From: Cryptomeria japonica
Taxonomy: Eukaryota > Streptophyta > Pinopsida > Cupressales > Cupressaceae
Reading direction: 5' to 3'
DNA: 64,000 nucleotides
NCBI RefSeq assembly: GCF_030272615.1
Contig: NC_081413.1
Coordinates: forward strand, 559,213,945-559,277,944
Shown here: positions 1 to 11,479 of the stretch, in pieces
Layout: every line of letters starts with the position of its first letter
Position numbering within the stretch: the stretch's first letter is position 1
The notes under the pieces: model-generated
What the model was told of the DNA's origin: nothing
Databases searched by the model: none
Seen by the model: only the letters and a program-made list of their open reading frames with translations
Program-made: the position numbers and the translations under genes

Positions 1-4
1 AAAC

Positions 5-265
5 AGATACACATAGCCCTCCTATAGCATCAATACACAGGCCCTATACAAAAATACACAATCCCTGAAGCAAAAATATACAAATCTGCTATAGTTGAAA
101 ATACCTGCAAATGCACAATTCGTACAGAAAAAAATACAGTCCTTGTAGCAGAAATATGTAACTCCTGTAACAAGAAAATGTAGAGTCCCTGTAGTAGCAT
201 TAAACAGGTCCTGCAGCAAAAAATGAACTATACTCCTGTCGCCCTCTATAGCAGCCCATTTTTTA
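5..265. repeat. Degenerate short tandem repeat (about 24-30 bp)
   Basis: Reading through, a motif close to GTCCCTGTAGCAAAAATACA recurs about eight times with drift: near 16, 45, 62, 85, 138, 165, 187 and 208. Spacing is irregular at roughly 24-30 bp. Both strands carry only short frames with no recognisable domain, so this is best read as an old minisatellite or the internal repeat of a decayed element. From about 266 to 530 I see nothing further. Confidence 0.5.
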
Positions 266-532
266 AGGAAAAAAAAGACTTGTAGCAACTAGATTTGAAT
301 TTAAAATAGTTCACTAATAATTTCTCAACACTACCATTGATGATTGAAACAAAGACAAACCTAAAACATTTTTGTAGCACTCTCCCAAGGAAGCAAGTTC
401 AGAAGACAACTACAAATCAACAAACACACCAAAACTAAAGGAAAACTGAAAACAAAACCTACAAATGTTTGGTGATGCGGGATTGCTTGTGGACCCAAAT
501 GCTTTCAAATCAACCTTTGTGAAGTTAACTAA

Positions 533-765
533 GTCTTCAATTTCACGTTCAAAATTCCATTGACAAGTGCACACTTCTGTGAAAGAAATCAGGTTTTCGA
601 TTTCAAGAATTAAATTGCACTATCAGGTGCACACCTACATAAAGAAGACAATAATTTACTTTTCAAAGACAAATTTCTATTATAAAGTGTGCACCTCTAT
701 AAGAAAGAGAGATTTCCTTTTTCGAGTTTAAAATTGCATTGACAGGTGTGTGCTTGACGAGCTGT
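533..765. repeat. About 60-bp tandem repeat, four diverged copies
   Basis: Four consecutive segments (about 533, 589, 649 and 709) share the order: T-rich start, TTTC/AAA core, ATTG or ATTAT, then AGGTGCACACCT or AAGTGTGCACCTC, then an AAGAAAGA-rich end. The copies differ at many positions, so the array is old. No coding signal is seen. The following stretch (766-977) holds nothing I recognise. Confidence 0.55.
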
Positions 766-977
766 CACACCTTTGTTTCATATCAGCAGTCTGCCATCAG
801 ACTTCAGCAACATCCAAAGAGCAGAAGATTCATACTCTTTGCAAAATTATCAGAGCACAAAAAAGGGCAGAATTAAAATGGTAGCAAGATCTTCATCACA
901 TACAGCAGTTGTATCTTAAGTGATCAACAACAACCAGCAACTTCAGTAGCACCTGTCAGCAGGACCATATTATGTTC

Positions 978-1045
978 TGTAATGTCCCCTTCTTGTACCT
1001 AGTCAGTTGTGCTTCCCATTAGCCTACTCCTCCCAATTACTCCAA
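978..1045 (+). mobile_element. Probable LTR-start fragment
   Basis: The sequence begins TGTAATGTCCCCTT and carries ATTAGCCTACT about 40 bp later. The well-delimited solo LTR at 6765 begins with the same 14 bases and has ATTAGCCTATT at a similar offset. This suggests the first bases of a related LTR family, truncated soon after. The downstream limit cannot be placed. Confidence 0.35.
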
Positions 1046-1167
1046 CAAAACCTTCAAAATATGAACAACACAATTAACACTCTTAGACCCAACCAAACTA
1101 ATGGGAGGGATGCCACTTCTAACCATTTAGAAAATGACAATAGAGCTCCACTAGGGTCAAGGTATTA

Positions 1168-1794
1168 ATGGGACAAAAGGAAATTATTGGAACCCAATCA
1201 TTTTTGTTGAGCTTTATAGTTATTTCAGTAAGGAAAAAAGTGTACAATGCATTGTTGGGTCAAGGTTGGCTAGTAGCAGCCAAAGCTGACCCCAATTGGA
1301 AAAAGAATACAATCCCCATTGAAAACAAGGAACAGAAGTATGTAATTGATTTAAAGAACCAAGCCGTAAGTGAAGAAGCAGCTTTCTGTAATTCATCAAA
1401 TTCAGATTCTAGAAAAGAATGGATAAAAAATCAGGTTTCAATGGAACCTGACAAAGGAATTTTGGAATTACAATCATGTTTAGAGTATGAAACAAATTCT
1501 CTCCATCGCCTATTTCATTGACAAATGGAGGATTATGAAGTATTTCCATTGACTTGTAATTTTCTCAAAGCTACGACACTCAGTGAAGAGTAACCAATGA
1601 AAAATGATTTTACAAAGTTGGACAATTTATTTTTGTGGGATGCAATCCATGGTTTGCAAAAGACAACAGTTGCAATAGAGGTATCCGACTTTGCAAAATG
1701 CAGTACAAACGATACATCTTGGAGTACTAAGAGAAAAGTACTTAACGTGGAGTGTATAAATATTGGTCAATTCAAATCAACTTCACATTAAATT
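1168..1794 (+). pseudogene. Decayed Ty3/Gypsy protease-region fragment
   Basis: One reading frame runs through this interval with only two stops (near 1519 and 1591). It contains YNALLGQGWL followed by a Lys/Asn-rich stretch and YVIDLKNQAVSEE. The hydrophobic LLG-x-x-WL motif is the C-terminal part of a retropepsin-like fold, as found just before reverse transcriptase in plant Ty3/Gypsy polyproteins. The upstream Asp-Ser/Thr-Gly catalytic motif and all RT sequence are absent, so this is a relic. It may belong with the polypurine tract and LTR-like sequence at 3065-3515, which would make it the internal part of one truncated element. Assignment to Gypsy rests on this short motif and the neighbouring LTR. 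Confidence 0.45.
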
Positions 1795-1904
1795 TATAGA
1801 AAACGAAAAAGAAAATTAAAAAATAGAAAAGCAATGGAAAGTAAGAGGCAAAAATATTATTCCGCAATCAAAGTTGAAAATAATAAAAAACCCAATTACA
1901 TAGC

Positions 1905-2640
1905 CCAACTATATTAAATGGTTGGATTACGTTGTATGGCCAAGCTACATAGCATAGCGGGTTCCTAAATGCCTTTACATAGTACAGCAGCTACAGTCAT
2001 TCACACTCTGTGTGCATCGTTCAGCTACCATTTTCTCAAAATCATATGGTTGTCTCCTTTAGAATACATTGTATAGCTTGTTCGAGTCATATGGTAAAAG
2101 CATTCATTCATTGAGCACATCGTATGGAAAAAGTTCCACATTGTATGGCAATGCCATAAAGTACAACACCTCTTGGTGAAGGAAATAAATCATCACATAC
2201 GACACAAAAGAAGTCAATTTCACATTGCATGGCAAGTCAAGCTCCTGTACATCATATGGCCCTTCACAATATGACTTATTGCAAAACACTCAATAGACAT
2301 TGTAGAACTTCACTACACCATATTATCTTCTTTGACTTGCAAGGTATGGCTATCCTTTGATGGCACCATATGACACCCTCCATCAAGGTACATTGTATGG
2401 CATTCTCAACGCACATCATCATCAATTTGCTTGGTATGACATTCAACATCAGTTTCAACTCTCCATCATACAACCTGCTCGCTTCATTTTTTAGCACCAT
2501 GCGGTCTCTTAGTAGCAGATCCTCCATCATATACCTAACAAAATCTTGCATCATACAACCCACGACATCATCTTGCACCATCAATCCTTGGGCAAAAATC
2601 ACTTTGCATCCACATCGTATGGCCATCAACCATCATAGAA
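1905..2640. repeat. CATATGGC/CGTATGGC-motif-rich stretch
   Basis: Variants of CAT(A/C/T)(G/A)TATGGC recur every 30-70 bp on both strands, for example near 1933, 2045, 2089, 2121, 2143, 2226, 2254, 2341, 2368, 2393, 2430 and 2617. The overlapping short frames on both strands here are by-products of the motif and have no domain. It lies between the Gypsy protease relic and the LTR and probably belongs to the non-coding internal part of that element. Confidence 0.45.
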
Positions 2641-3064
2641 CTTCCTTCCTTGATCAACATTATACGTTGGTTAAAGAGATTTCCTATCTTTGTCAACATT
2701 GTTTTCTGCATCTTAAAAAATCATGAAGATGATATGCACCATGAAATTCTGTGTGGTTTTAAAGGTTTTAATTTGGGCTTGGTGGCAGGGGCTCCACCCC
2801 TCAACCCCACTTTGCACCACAACAAAGTGTACGCCAAAGGCGTTGCCCTTGGACCCACAAGGGGCACTACCCCTTGACTCCACTAGGATCATTGACCCTA
2901 AGCCCCCACCACACTTATTTGATTTGCCAAATACAATCTAAGTCCAAATTCACATTGTAAGCTTCCAAGTTTGTTACAAATCCTTGCTTACAATATCATC
3001 ATCGATTTGGAAAGTCTACCCTAATGTTACTCGATGTTTCCTTGTCCTCTGGAAGACGACTTTT

Positions 3065-3515
3065 TTTCTTTTAAGGGGATGATGTAGTCAATGTACAATG
3101 TCTATTATTATGTGTCAATTGTATTCCTTTTGGCAACCATCGAGTCTTGCAAATAGATTGTGTATCATCAAGGAAAGAAGTATGATCTAGTCGGACCGAC
3201 TCTGTTCCTTGGCTAACCATCTCTAATCTTCTTCTGTAATAATTTAATGTGCAAATAAACATATATTTTACTCCTTTGTCTAGTATGCATTGTCATCTCA
3301 ATTATTAATTCATGTATTTATTTTATCAGATAGAACAGTAAATAGAACACAATTGTTCATAGAAATCTATAAAAAGATATTGAAATGAGGGTTTAAAGCA
3401 TGTATTGTTTTGGAGATTAGAGAATCAAAGAAATATTGTGCAGTTCAGTTGTTTAAACTTTATATAAAAGGAGATAAACAAAAGTACAAGGCAGAATTGA
3501 AGTCACTAACACTAA
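3065..3515 (+). mobile_element. LTR-like copy A with preceding polypurine tract
   Basis: A T-rich run followed by AAGGGGA (a polypurine-tract pattern) directly precedes TGATGTAGTCAATGTACAATG at 3080. The 436-bp sequence from 3080 to 3515 is then repeated head-to-tail from 3516. Shared landmarks are GTCTATTATTATGTGTC, TTTTGGCAACCATCG, AACATA(T/G)ATTTTACTCC and GAGAATCAAAGAAATATTGTG. PPT plus TG start fits the 3' LTR of a Gypsy-type element whose internal remnant lies upstream. Between 2641 and 3064 there is only C-rich non-coding sequence. Confidence 0.55.
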
Positions 3516-3838
3516 TGTTGTAGCCAATGTACAATGTCTATTATTATGTGTCGGTTGTGTTCCTTTTGGCAACCATCGGATCTTTTAAATAGATTGTGTA
3601 CCATCAAGGAAAGTAGTATGATCTCGTCAGATCAACTTTGATCCTTGGCTAACCATCTTTTGATCTTCTTCTGTAATAACTTCATGTGCGAATAAACATA
3701 GATTTTACTCCTATGTCTAGTATGCATTGTCATTCGTATTATTCATTCATGTATTTATTTTATCAGATAGAGCAGCAAATAGAACACAATTGTTCATAGA
3801 AATCTATAAAAGAATATTGAAATGAGGATTTAAAGCAT

Positions 3839-6017
3839 AGCAGCATTAATCTTTTAGGGAAAAAATCAGCAAACCAAAAGTATAATATTTTTTGTAAAAA
3901 TAGGGAAAAAATAAAGGAAAAATTTATAAAAAAACGTAGGAAATTGTAGAAAAACAATCAAGAACTACGTTTTATATATATTTAAGGGCATTTCAATAGC
4001 ATAGAGATATTCAAAGCAAATAAAATAGAGAGTTCAACCCATGAATTCTAGAAAATAGATTTTTGTAGTTTATATTCATACCGCTAATTACAATGCACAA
4101 ATCATACCACAGCAGAATAAATAATAACTAGATAGTTACAGTTGTCAAAATGTCAATTATAATATAGTTTGTGACTTTATAAAGTCAACCTATAAACTAA
4201 GTATAAAGTTTAGTAGTTTTTCTCTATGCATGCCTTTTATGTTACGGACATCTGCAGACTAGAATAGATGATTTTAAGAGATGGCATACTATCTAGTTTG
4301 AGGTTACATATATTGATTTAGAGATATGTCAATCAATTAATCAACAAAAGTATTATAAAATAGCTAACTTGCTAGTATGGGTACGAGATCCCACTAAGTA
4401 GGGGTTTGGGATTGGAGACCTTAATGGGTTTGAGTAGTAGTAAGGATAAGTTTCACAAGGTGTAGATGTGAGAAAAAACCCAACGATAGAAGAGGTGCAA
4501 GGAAACGTTTTGTTTCCCCATGGGTCGAAAGTGGGGGTTCGGGGGCTATGCCCCCAAAAAAGAAAATTAGAGAAAATGCGAAAAGAGCAAGTGAAGAGAG
4601 CAAAATGATCTTTGTATTAGGCGAAATGATGCTTTTAGAGGCGTTTTAGAGTTTTTGGATGCAAAAAAAAGTAAATCAAACTTAGACCACAAAAGGGAGA
4701 TGGAAAGCAAAATAATATCTAATATTACAAACTTATGAGTTATGCTATGAATATTATCACGTACAAACATCAAAAAGAATCACATAAGTTGTCGATACCA
4801 ATCTCCATTTTCAACTAAAAATGTTCATAATGTCTAGCCCATATTAGGCTTTAATATGAACAATTGGAATGTTATTGTGTTTTTTGGTGAGAAGAACATT
4901 TGGGTATATGTTTGCCAATTGAAAAATAACCATAGAAAAATAATAAGGCACAAAATAGAAAAACAAGGGGTCCTTCAACTAAATAACTAAATCATAGAAA
5001 AATGCAACAAAGAAATAGTATTGCGGAGATGAATACTTGGAATTTCTGCCTATCACGTCGCTAAAAACCCTCTAATTTCCATTGATTGAATACTCTTCCG
5101 CGACCAAGAACGCACTAAAGATGTCATGCGACACCTTTTATGAGACATTCGTAGGGTTTTTTCACTGTTTTGAGGTTTTGCACCGATTTTAGGTTTGTTG
5201 ATATTTCATGACTTTTGCAGCTGACTATACCCATAGTTTAATTGTGATTTGAATGCAAAAAATTGTGAAATTGTTGACCAATTTTCCCATGATTTTTTGG
5301 GGAAAAAATCATGCCCTTACCCAGCTCACGATTAATCACGATCAGTCGCAATTTTTTGGTGACTATTGCTTCTTTGGTATTAATTATAAACTATAGGGGT
5401 CGCTCCTTCCTCGTCAAAGTGCCATCTATAATAGTGCATAATAGTATTAATTTTAAATCTAGTGTACAATATTAATTATATACTTGTTCACAACAAAATC
5501 CATGGGGCGGAGTGTCCAAAGAGCTTAAGTCATATCGAAGCCGCAATTTAAAGCAGATTTGCCAGCTGCTTTGACACTATCTCATATGCCCTACACGATT
5601 TAGGATGATTGAGGCCCTTTCAAATTCAATTGATGACCGCCATTGCTCCTCCACTCCTTTATTTAGGGATTTTCAAAGCTCGGAAAGAAAACTAAAGTAC
5701 AAAATAACCAACTGTTTCAATGTTGATTCCACATTGACTCTGAATCCGTCTTGGATTGGCCCTATTTTCGAGCAATTCAATAATTTGATGAATTTTTCTA
5801 GGGTTTTGCAAGCTTTTACAATGATTTTTTTCACTCTTTTTGCCATTTTTTAGGGGTTTTAAAATGATTTTAATGCAATTTAAATGCAAAAAATCGTTGA
5901 AAATTGGGTCAACAATTTTTTCGTGAATTGGGATTTTTTCGAGGAATAGATCGGCTAGCTCCAAGATTCAAGATTAATCGAGTATAACCGCGATTTTTTG
6001 CAGACTATTACTTCTTT
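3839..6017. mobile_element. 2.2-kb insertion with 12-bp target duplication
   Basis: GATTTAAAGCAT is present at 3827-3838 and again at 6018-6029, while copy A of the surrounding LTR has the site once (GGTTTAAAGCAT near 3397). This defines a 2179-bp insertion. No transposase or RT frame is visible. Two roughly 150-bp stretches inside (about 5222-5380 and 5868-6015) are similar and both end with GATTAATC..., a TTTTTTG run and GACTATT(G/A)CTTCTTT, so a smaller unit may be duplicated or nested. A long target duplication without clear TIRs would suit target-primed (LINE/SINE-like) insertion, but no poly-A tail is seen. The class is undetermined. Confidence 0.6.
4533..4555. repeat. GC hairpin GGGGC-loop-GCCCC
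   Basis: A GGGGTTCGGGGGC-TAT-GCCCCC hairpin stands out in AT-rich sequence. The same design appears in the left LTR of the Copia element (16511-16533 and 16543-16568). It is probably a shared repeat-derived module and has no evident coding role. Confidence 0.4.
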
Positions 6018-6764
6018 GATTTAAAGCATGTATATTTTTGGAGATTAGAGAATCAAAGAAATATTGTGGAGTTCAATTGTTTAAAGGAGATATACAAAAG
6101 TACAAGGCAAAATTGAAGTCCCACTTATTGTAATTATCTTCCCACGATAATTAAGAAGGTAGCAAGGTCATTACCACTAACATAAGACTAGTTTTTCCTC
6201 CACATTGGGGGTTTCCAAGATAAAATCTTCCAAGTTTGATTTTTGTTTTATTCACAATATTATCTTTGCTTAAGTAGACAATATTTGCATTAGCAAGTGG
6301 CAAGTAATTAAAAACAATTTGTTGACTCTTGAACTCTATTGAAAAATTTACAAATTAGTGAAATGTGCTTGAAACTCCTAAATCACTAAATCCAATCAAC
6401 TACAAGATGATAAATGTTTCATATAAATGAATACAAATGAGCTCATGGAAAACTAAATTTCAGCTCCACATCCACAAACTGCCTGCATCTCCATATAAAA
6501 ACTGTTCTCCAACTAACAGCTCCAAGTTTTGAACAAAAATGAATCAAATCCCAAAAGTGTCAACCCATGAACATTTTATCCCCCCTTTTTCATATAATAA
6601 ACACTTCAAATCAATGTATTCCATTCAACAATCATGTGAAAGAGGAAGAGGACTCTCTATATCCATTAACCTATCCATGAGACATATTCGCAAAAAATGC
6701 CACTTCCAACAGACCAACATTTACAAAACTTTCAAGGCAATTGCAAAATTGCCTTCTACATGAA

Positions 6765-8364
6765 TGTAATGTCCCCTTTTTCGGATGATATGGTTTATGA
6801 TTGGATTAGCCTATTATTGGGCCTCTTAGGCTAAGATTGCTGATTAGAGGGTTCCAATTGGCAGTGCAGGAGGCTTATTCCCATTCCAAAGATCAGAAGT
6901 GTTCAAGAATGCTCTTCATTTGGTTCAAATTGGACTTTGTTTGGGCTCAGTTTCATATACTTACTATTTATAGTAAGTCAGGAGGCAATCGAGAGGGACC
7001 CTTTCTATTTTAAGTAAGTGGGTTGGACAGAGGACAAAATGGTCAACTCCTCGGTGCAGACAAAATGAAGAAATATTGATAAATCATGGAGTTATGCTTA
7101 TTTGATTATTAATAAAGTGATAACTTTATTAATAAATTTTATTATGAGGCCATTTAATGTTATATTATAAGTTATTATTATTTCATAAAGAAAGGGTCAT
7201 ACTCATCATTAAAATGGGGCCATGTTTTAATTAATTATTGAGCGCCTAGCCAAGGAAGAAATTAAATGACAAAGTGCAAATATAAATTATATTATTAATG
7301 ATTTATTAGAAGATTCTAGATGGCTGACTTCATAAGGAGGAATTAAAAGTAAAGGAGGATTTATCCCACATTGAACGTGGAGATTGATTTGGAGTTTTAG
7401 GAGTCTTTATAAACAAACCTTGTCTTCCTTCAAGAGCATGTTATGAGATTATTTCATTGAAGCCATTTCTTCTTGTTGTTGAAAGTCAGTGATTGGTTAG
7501 TTTCTAAGGACGAAAATCCTAGGAAGCTGAAGGTTGGATGCAAACCCAGACCTTCTAAGTAGAGTGGATTTATATCAAAGTCCACCATTGGGCTTAATCA
7601 ATGAAGTTTCTGAAGTTTACCATCAGGGGTTTCAAAAGCGATTTTTGGATTGTTGGAGGCACAATCTTTGGAAGCCGTTATTTGAAGGTCTATTCTATCT
7701 GCTGCAAACATTTCAGTCAATTCACTACTTCCAGGTCTGAAGTATAATCGCTGCCATTAATGTTGCATTGCTATATTCGTTTGATATCAATGTTCTTGAA
7801 TGTCAAATCATTGTAATCAGATTATTGAGCATTGTAATCAGTTGTATGCAAATCAGAATTTCAGTACTAAATATCAAGTTGAAGTTAAAAGGTTGCATGG
7901 CATGTGTTTGACAAAATGCCTAACAGCTGTGGCTTCATATTTGCATAAGTTTCAGTCTTTATAGAGTTGGGGAGTTCGCATATAAATTGTTTGATATCAT
8001 GTCATATGGCTGTAGCTGTACATGCATTTCATTTTCAGTCACCTGGAGTCTTGAAGATTCCATGCTAAATGTTTGTAAAAATACCTCTTAGCTGTAGATG
8101 TTCATTCATATAGCTGCATATCATTTCCAGTCATCATATAATTTGAGAAAGTCAGAGAATTACCTTGCATTACATCCTAATTCATTTGCAGTCATTCGGC
8201 AAACTTAGTAAGTAATTTTATGCATCTTATCATCACTCTTAAAGGAGGAAACCAAACAAGAAAAACATTTACCAGCTGGAAAGAGATTGTTTGCCAACTG
8301 TTTGACAAAATTCCTAAGTGTTTAAAACTGAAAATTTAAGTCAGAACCAGCAGGGGTTCTTACA
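6765..8364. mobile_element. Solo LTR, 1600 bp, target duplication ATGAA
   Basis: The element begins TGTAATGTCCCC and ends GGGGTTCTTACA, so it has TG...CA ends and 5-bp inverted termini (TGTAA/TTACA). ATGAA lies immediately outside on both sides (6760-6764 and 8365-8369), the 5-bp duplication expected of LTR integration. No internal coding region, primer site or second LTR is present, so it is a solo LTR left by LTR-LTR recombination. A TATA-like box (TTTATAAAC) is near 7406 and may mark the U3/R boundary. The short frames inside carry no domain. Orientation is uncertain. Confidence 0.85.
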
Positions 8365-8369
8365 ATGAA

Positions 8370-9280
8370 CCAATTGCTGCAGAAATTGTCAGTGTGATTG
8401 CAAAAACACTCCCTGCCGCAAAACAAACAATTTCATCGCCAACTGTAAAATACACTATTTCTTCATTTGCTTCCCTATTGTTTCACTTTCCTAAGATGCT
8501 CTCAATCACCCTAAGGCTATCTTCATCACTAAATCCAATTGTTGGCTTTGAATCTGTCTTTTCAAAGAATTTTGAGCTTTCAACAACTTTTGATGAAAAT
8601 CGACTACTTCGGTCGCTCAAAGCAACTTTCTCAATCCAATTTGCAAATCACTTGCTAATATAGTTGTCCACGCCTACACAGCCAAATTACATGCAGTTCG
8701 AACACAAACAAGTCTTGTAACCTACATTCTCCAACATATCATAATATAGCTATTTTTCATTCCATCAATTTTGAGGACACATAACAATGAGAGTTGGCTT
8801 TAACATTGAATTGCAACATACATACTATGCTACACAGAAATGGGGAGAGGATGAGCATTAGAGCAGACAGAAATATATCAGATAAAAATATATCTTTGCA
8901 GCAGATATAAATATATCATTACAGCAGATTATTGCAACAGACTTGAATATATTATCGGGTAGATTTGAAAGGTAGAATGTGCAGATTTGAGGGAGACCTA
9001 AATTGAATCAGGAAGGATCAATGAAATGGAAAGAAGCATCAATCTGAAGTCAGATATTAATCCAGATCAGAAACACACATCCAGCAATCAGTTGAAGGAA
9101 ACATTGATCCAGATCAGAAAGACCATATTAAGCAGCAAGTACGAACTAAGATCAGGCCTATAACAGATCAGATCCAGATTTATTATACCAAGCAGATAAT
9201 AGCATTAATAATTATCTTTGTGGTATGCCTAAGTATATGTTTAGCCTATGCATTATAAGTTAGCATTTATGATATAATCT

Positions 9281-9282
<2 letters not shown>
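8370..9282. other. Non-coding stretch with GATCAGAT-type motifs
   Basis: No gene is recognised. From about 8870 to 9190, CAGATATAAATATATC- and GATCCAGATCAG-type words recur, indicating old internal repetition. Confidence 0.4.

Positions 9283-9327
<45 letters not shown>
9283..9327. repeat. (TA)n microsatellite
   Basis: An uninterrupted TA dinucleotide run of about 45 bp. Confidence 0.95.
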
Positions 9328-9331
<4 letters not shown>

Positions 9332-9431
9332 AATGTAAAATACATTTGAATGAACATAAATCTGTTTGTAAAAAGCAATCATATAGGGAAGGAAAGGAGG
9401 TGTAAGGAAGAGGAGCAGTTGTCAGACCCTG

Positions 9432-9688
9432 AGTGGATATCTAATGTGCCCGCCACTGGGGCCAAGAGGGTGAATGTCCACTCTTGGGCTTAGATGAGTG
9501 GATTACAAGGCCCGCTATTGAATTTCCTCTCCCAACCCTACAATGATCGACTATTGACTTAAAGGGATGAGGCATGAATAGGGAAAGTAGATACAAGCGC
9601 CCCACTAGGTAGACCACACCAAGTGGATGTCCAATGTGCCTGCCACTGAGGCCAAGAGGGTAAGTGTCCACTCTTGGGCTTATTAGTG
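9432..9688. repeat. Two 65-bp direct repeats 190 bp apart
   Basis: GTGGATATCTAATGTGCC..CCACTGGGGCCAAGAGGG (9432-9498) recurs as GTGGATGTCCAATGTGCC..CCACTGAGGCCAAGAGGG (about 9622-9688). Both continue into TGTCCACTCTTGGGCTTA. No domain is encoded. The segment between 9690 and 11230 contains no gene or structure that I can support. Confidence 0.7.
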
Positions 9689-11379
9689 CAGGGATGGCTT
9701 CGAGCAGACCTCTCATGCTTCCTCCTCCAAACCCTATTGTGATTGAATACTAGGCAGTAATATAGATATGATCTATTTTATTGATTTGAGATAATTGCAT
9801 GTTCTCATTTAACCCTAATGACTGAAAAGTGCATATGTATAGATTGTGGTTGCAGGATTTAAATCAGGTTTTATCTTGTTAAAAGGGCAGTTTACTTGGT
9901 AAAGATATATCTATAACCATGTCCCATCTCTTGCTTTTATTGAAATTGTGATTCTTGTGCAAATACTAGGGTAAATCCAGAAGGGGGCATTTCAGTATTT
10001 GTTGAAGTCTCGATAGACTTGCGGTGCCATCTAAAGGACGGCTAAGGCTAGCTTCACAAAATTAATAATAAGTCTTTATAAAAAAGGATAAATCTAGTCA
10101 CATGAACTTAGCCAGAAAATGTAGGGTCGATGAAATCAATGGACTCATTGTCAACAAGGTAGTTGTGGCCAAGAGTGTAAGTTCTTGCAGACATGAGAAA
10201 CAATCCAGAGAAGGCTAGTCACTATTCAGACTGGCGTAGATAGTGGAATGGGCATGAGTGTGACAGAGGCAGCTTCTTGACTCTTATCCTATCTCTTAAA
10301 GTTGGTTTGTGTTTGTCTGGTGTTTATGTTATTTATCTTTTGGATGATTTCTTGGCGATTGAGGCTGGGCTGATCTTATGGAGCCTAATATTGTGTAATG
10401 CATGGCTGCAATTGTTCCTGAAATAAGAACGTCTCTATCTGCAAATTATCAACCTATTCAGTTTTTTATGGTTCCGTGATTATGATTTGATCCTGCTAAG
10501 GGAAGAGGCCATCTCCTTGGTCCTGCATATGAAAATGGGAAGAAAGCATTTTTGTAATGAGTACTCAAGGGCCCAAAAGTACAAGCCTCACGGCAACGCT
10601 TTTAAGCACCCTGCACCTCATAGTGCTCTGAAAAAGTCGAAACAGTTGTCAACAAATTGACTGAGAAAAACCACCAATCAAAATATACTCTGAAAAAAAT
10701 TATGGCTTGAAGTAAACAGCAGGCACATTGTACTTTACGTGGGATCCTTCCCCAGCCTAAACAGCCGTAATGTGCCAACCGTTTAAGCGCTAACGAATTT
10801 TAAGCTCTCCCGTATTTAGTCCATTCCATATGCACAACCAATCTAAAAACTACTCATTACATCACTAGACCTAGCACCCAGGGTCCAATCTCCACCGTTA
10901 ACACTATTTACTACTAGGGTTTTGCAGTCTTATTGTATTTTTCAGAACGTGGACTTAAGTTGTTTTATACAATTTATTGCTAAGATCAATGTGAACCTCT
11001 TGTCTTCTTCGTGGGAAAAGTTGTTAATCAAAGAGCTTACAATTAGAATGAGATTGTGTATACGACTGTAAGATCCTTTCTCCTTCAATCGTCCATCCAC
11101 CCACTTTGAAGATGAGGAAATCATAAGAATTTTATTCAAACTCTAAAAAGTATATGGGAATCAACTTTGAAAGAGAACTGGATCTGCATAAATGGATCAC
11201 ATTAAGGATGTTTTTGATGGTACTGTATTTTCGAATAGACTATATAAAATACTTAAATAGACTGCAAGGGGTTAACCAAACCTCATTGGGAACGTGACCA
11301 ACTACGGAGTTTGTCACCCTGATGATTCCTCTTTTACGATATGGGCGGGAATGTAGCACCACAGAGCCATGATGGAAAG

Positions 11380-11472
11380 CTTTTCTGGACTGAACCGTAC
11401 GGGATTCGAACCCCGGGCAAGGAACACCTGGTACTGCCCCGGACACTCCAATCGCTCTTACCATTTCACACA
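11380..11472 (-). ncRNA. tRNA-derived SINE head or tRNA relic (Pol III boxes)
   Basis: Read on the minus strand, TGGTAAGAGCG resembles a Pol III A box and GGTTCGAATCC is a perfect B box. The start-to-start spacing is about 51 bp, a little longer than the roughly 44 bp of a standard tRNA. A clean cloverleaf and acceptor stem are not evident, and downstream minus-strand sequence continues without a poly-A or T tail that I can fix. This fits the 5' head of a tRNA-derived SINE better than a working tRNA gene. The SINE body may extend to about 11240. Confidence 0.5.
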
Positions 11473-11479
11473 ATTTCCA

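Larger units (their letters stand above)
3516..6180 (+). mobile_element. LTR-like copy B, split by an insertion
   Basis: Copy B starts TGTTGTAGCCAATGTACAATG at 3516 and matches copy A to 3838. The match then jumps to 6030 (GTATATTTTTGGAGATTAGAG) and continues to about 6180. It keeps a stretch near 6115-6165 that copy A lacks. Beyond 6180 the sequence (for example CCTCCACATTGGGGGTTTCC near 6200) has no counterpart in copy A. The interruption at 3839-6017 is listed separately. Confidence 0.6.

Noticed and set aside
1-300. 88-codon Cys/Phe-rich minus-strand frame
   Set aside because: It follows a degenerate minisatellite, and its composition comes from the repeat unit.
2276-2726. Overlapping frames on both strands of about 117 codons
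   Set aside because: Both are created by the CATATGGC motif field, with no recognisable protein.
6500-8600. Possible broken host gene (minus strand) interrupted by the solo LTR, with faint pectinesterase-like wording
   Set aside because: The reading is short, has stops on both sides and shows no catalytic motif. The resemblance is too weak to annotate.
9441-9716. 91-codon minus-strand frame
   Set aside because: It spans the two 65-bp direct repeats; the repeated peptide arises from the DNA duplication.
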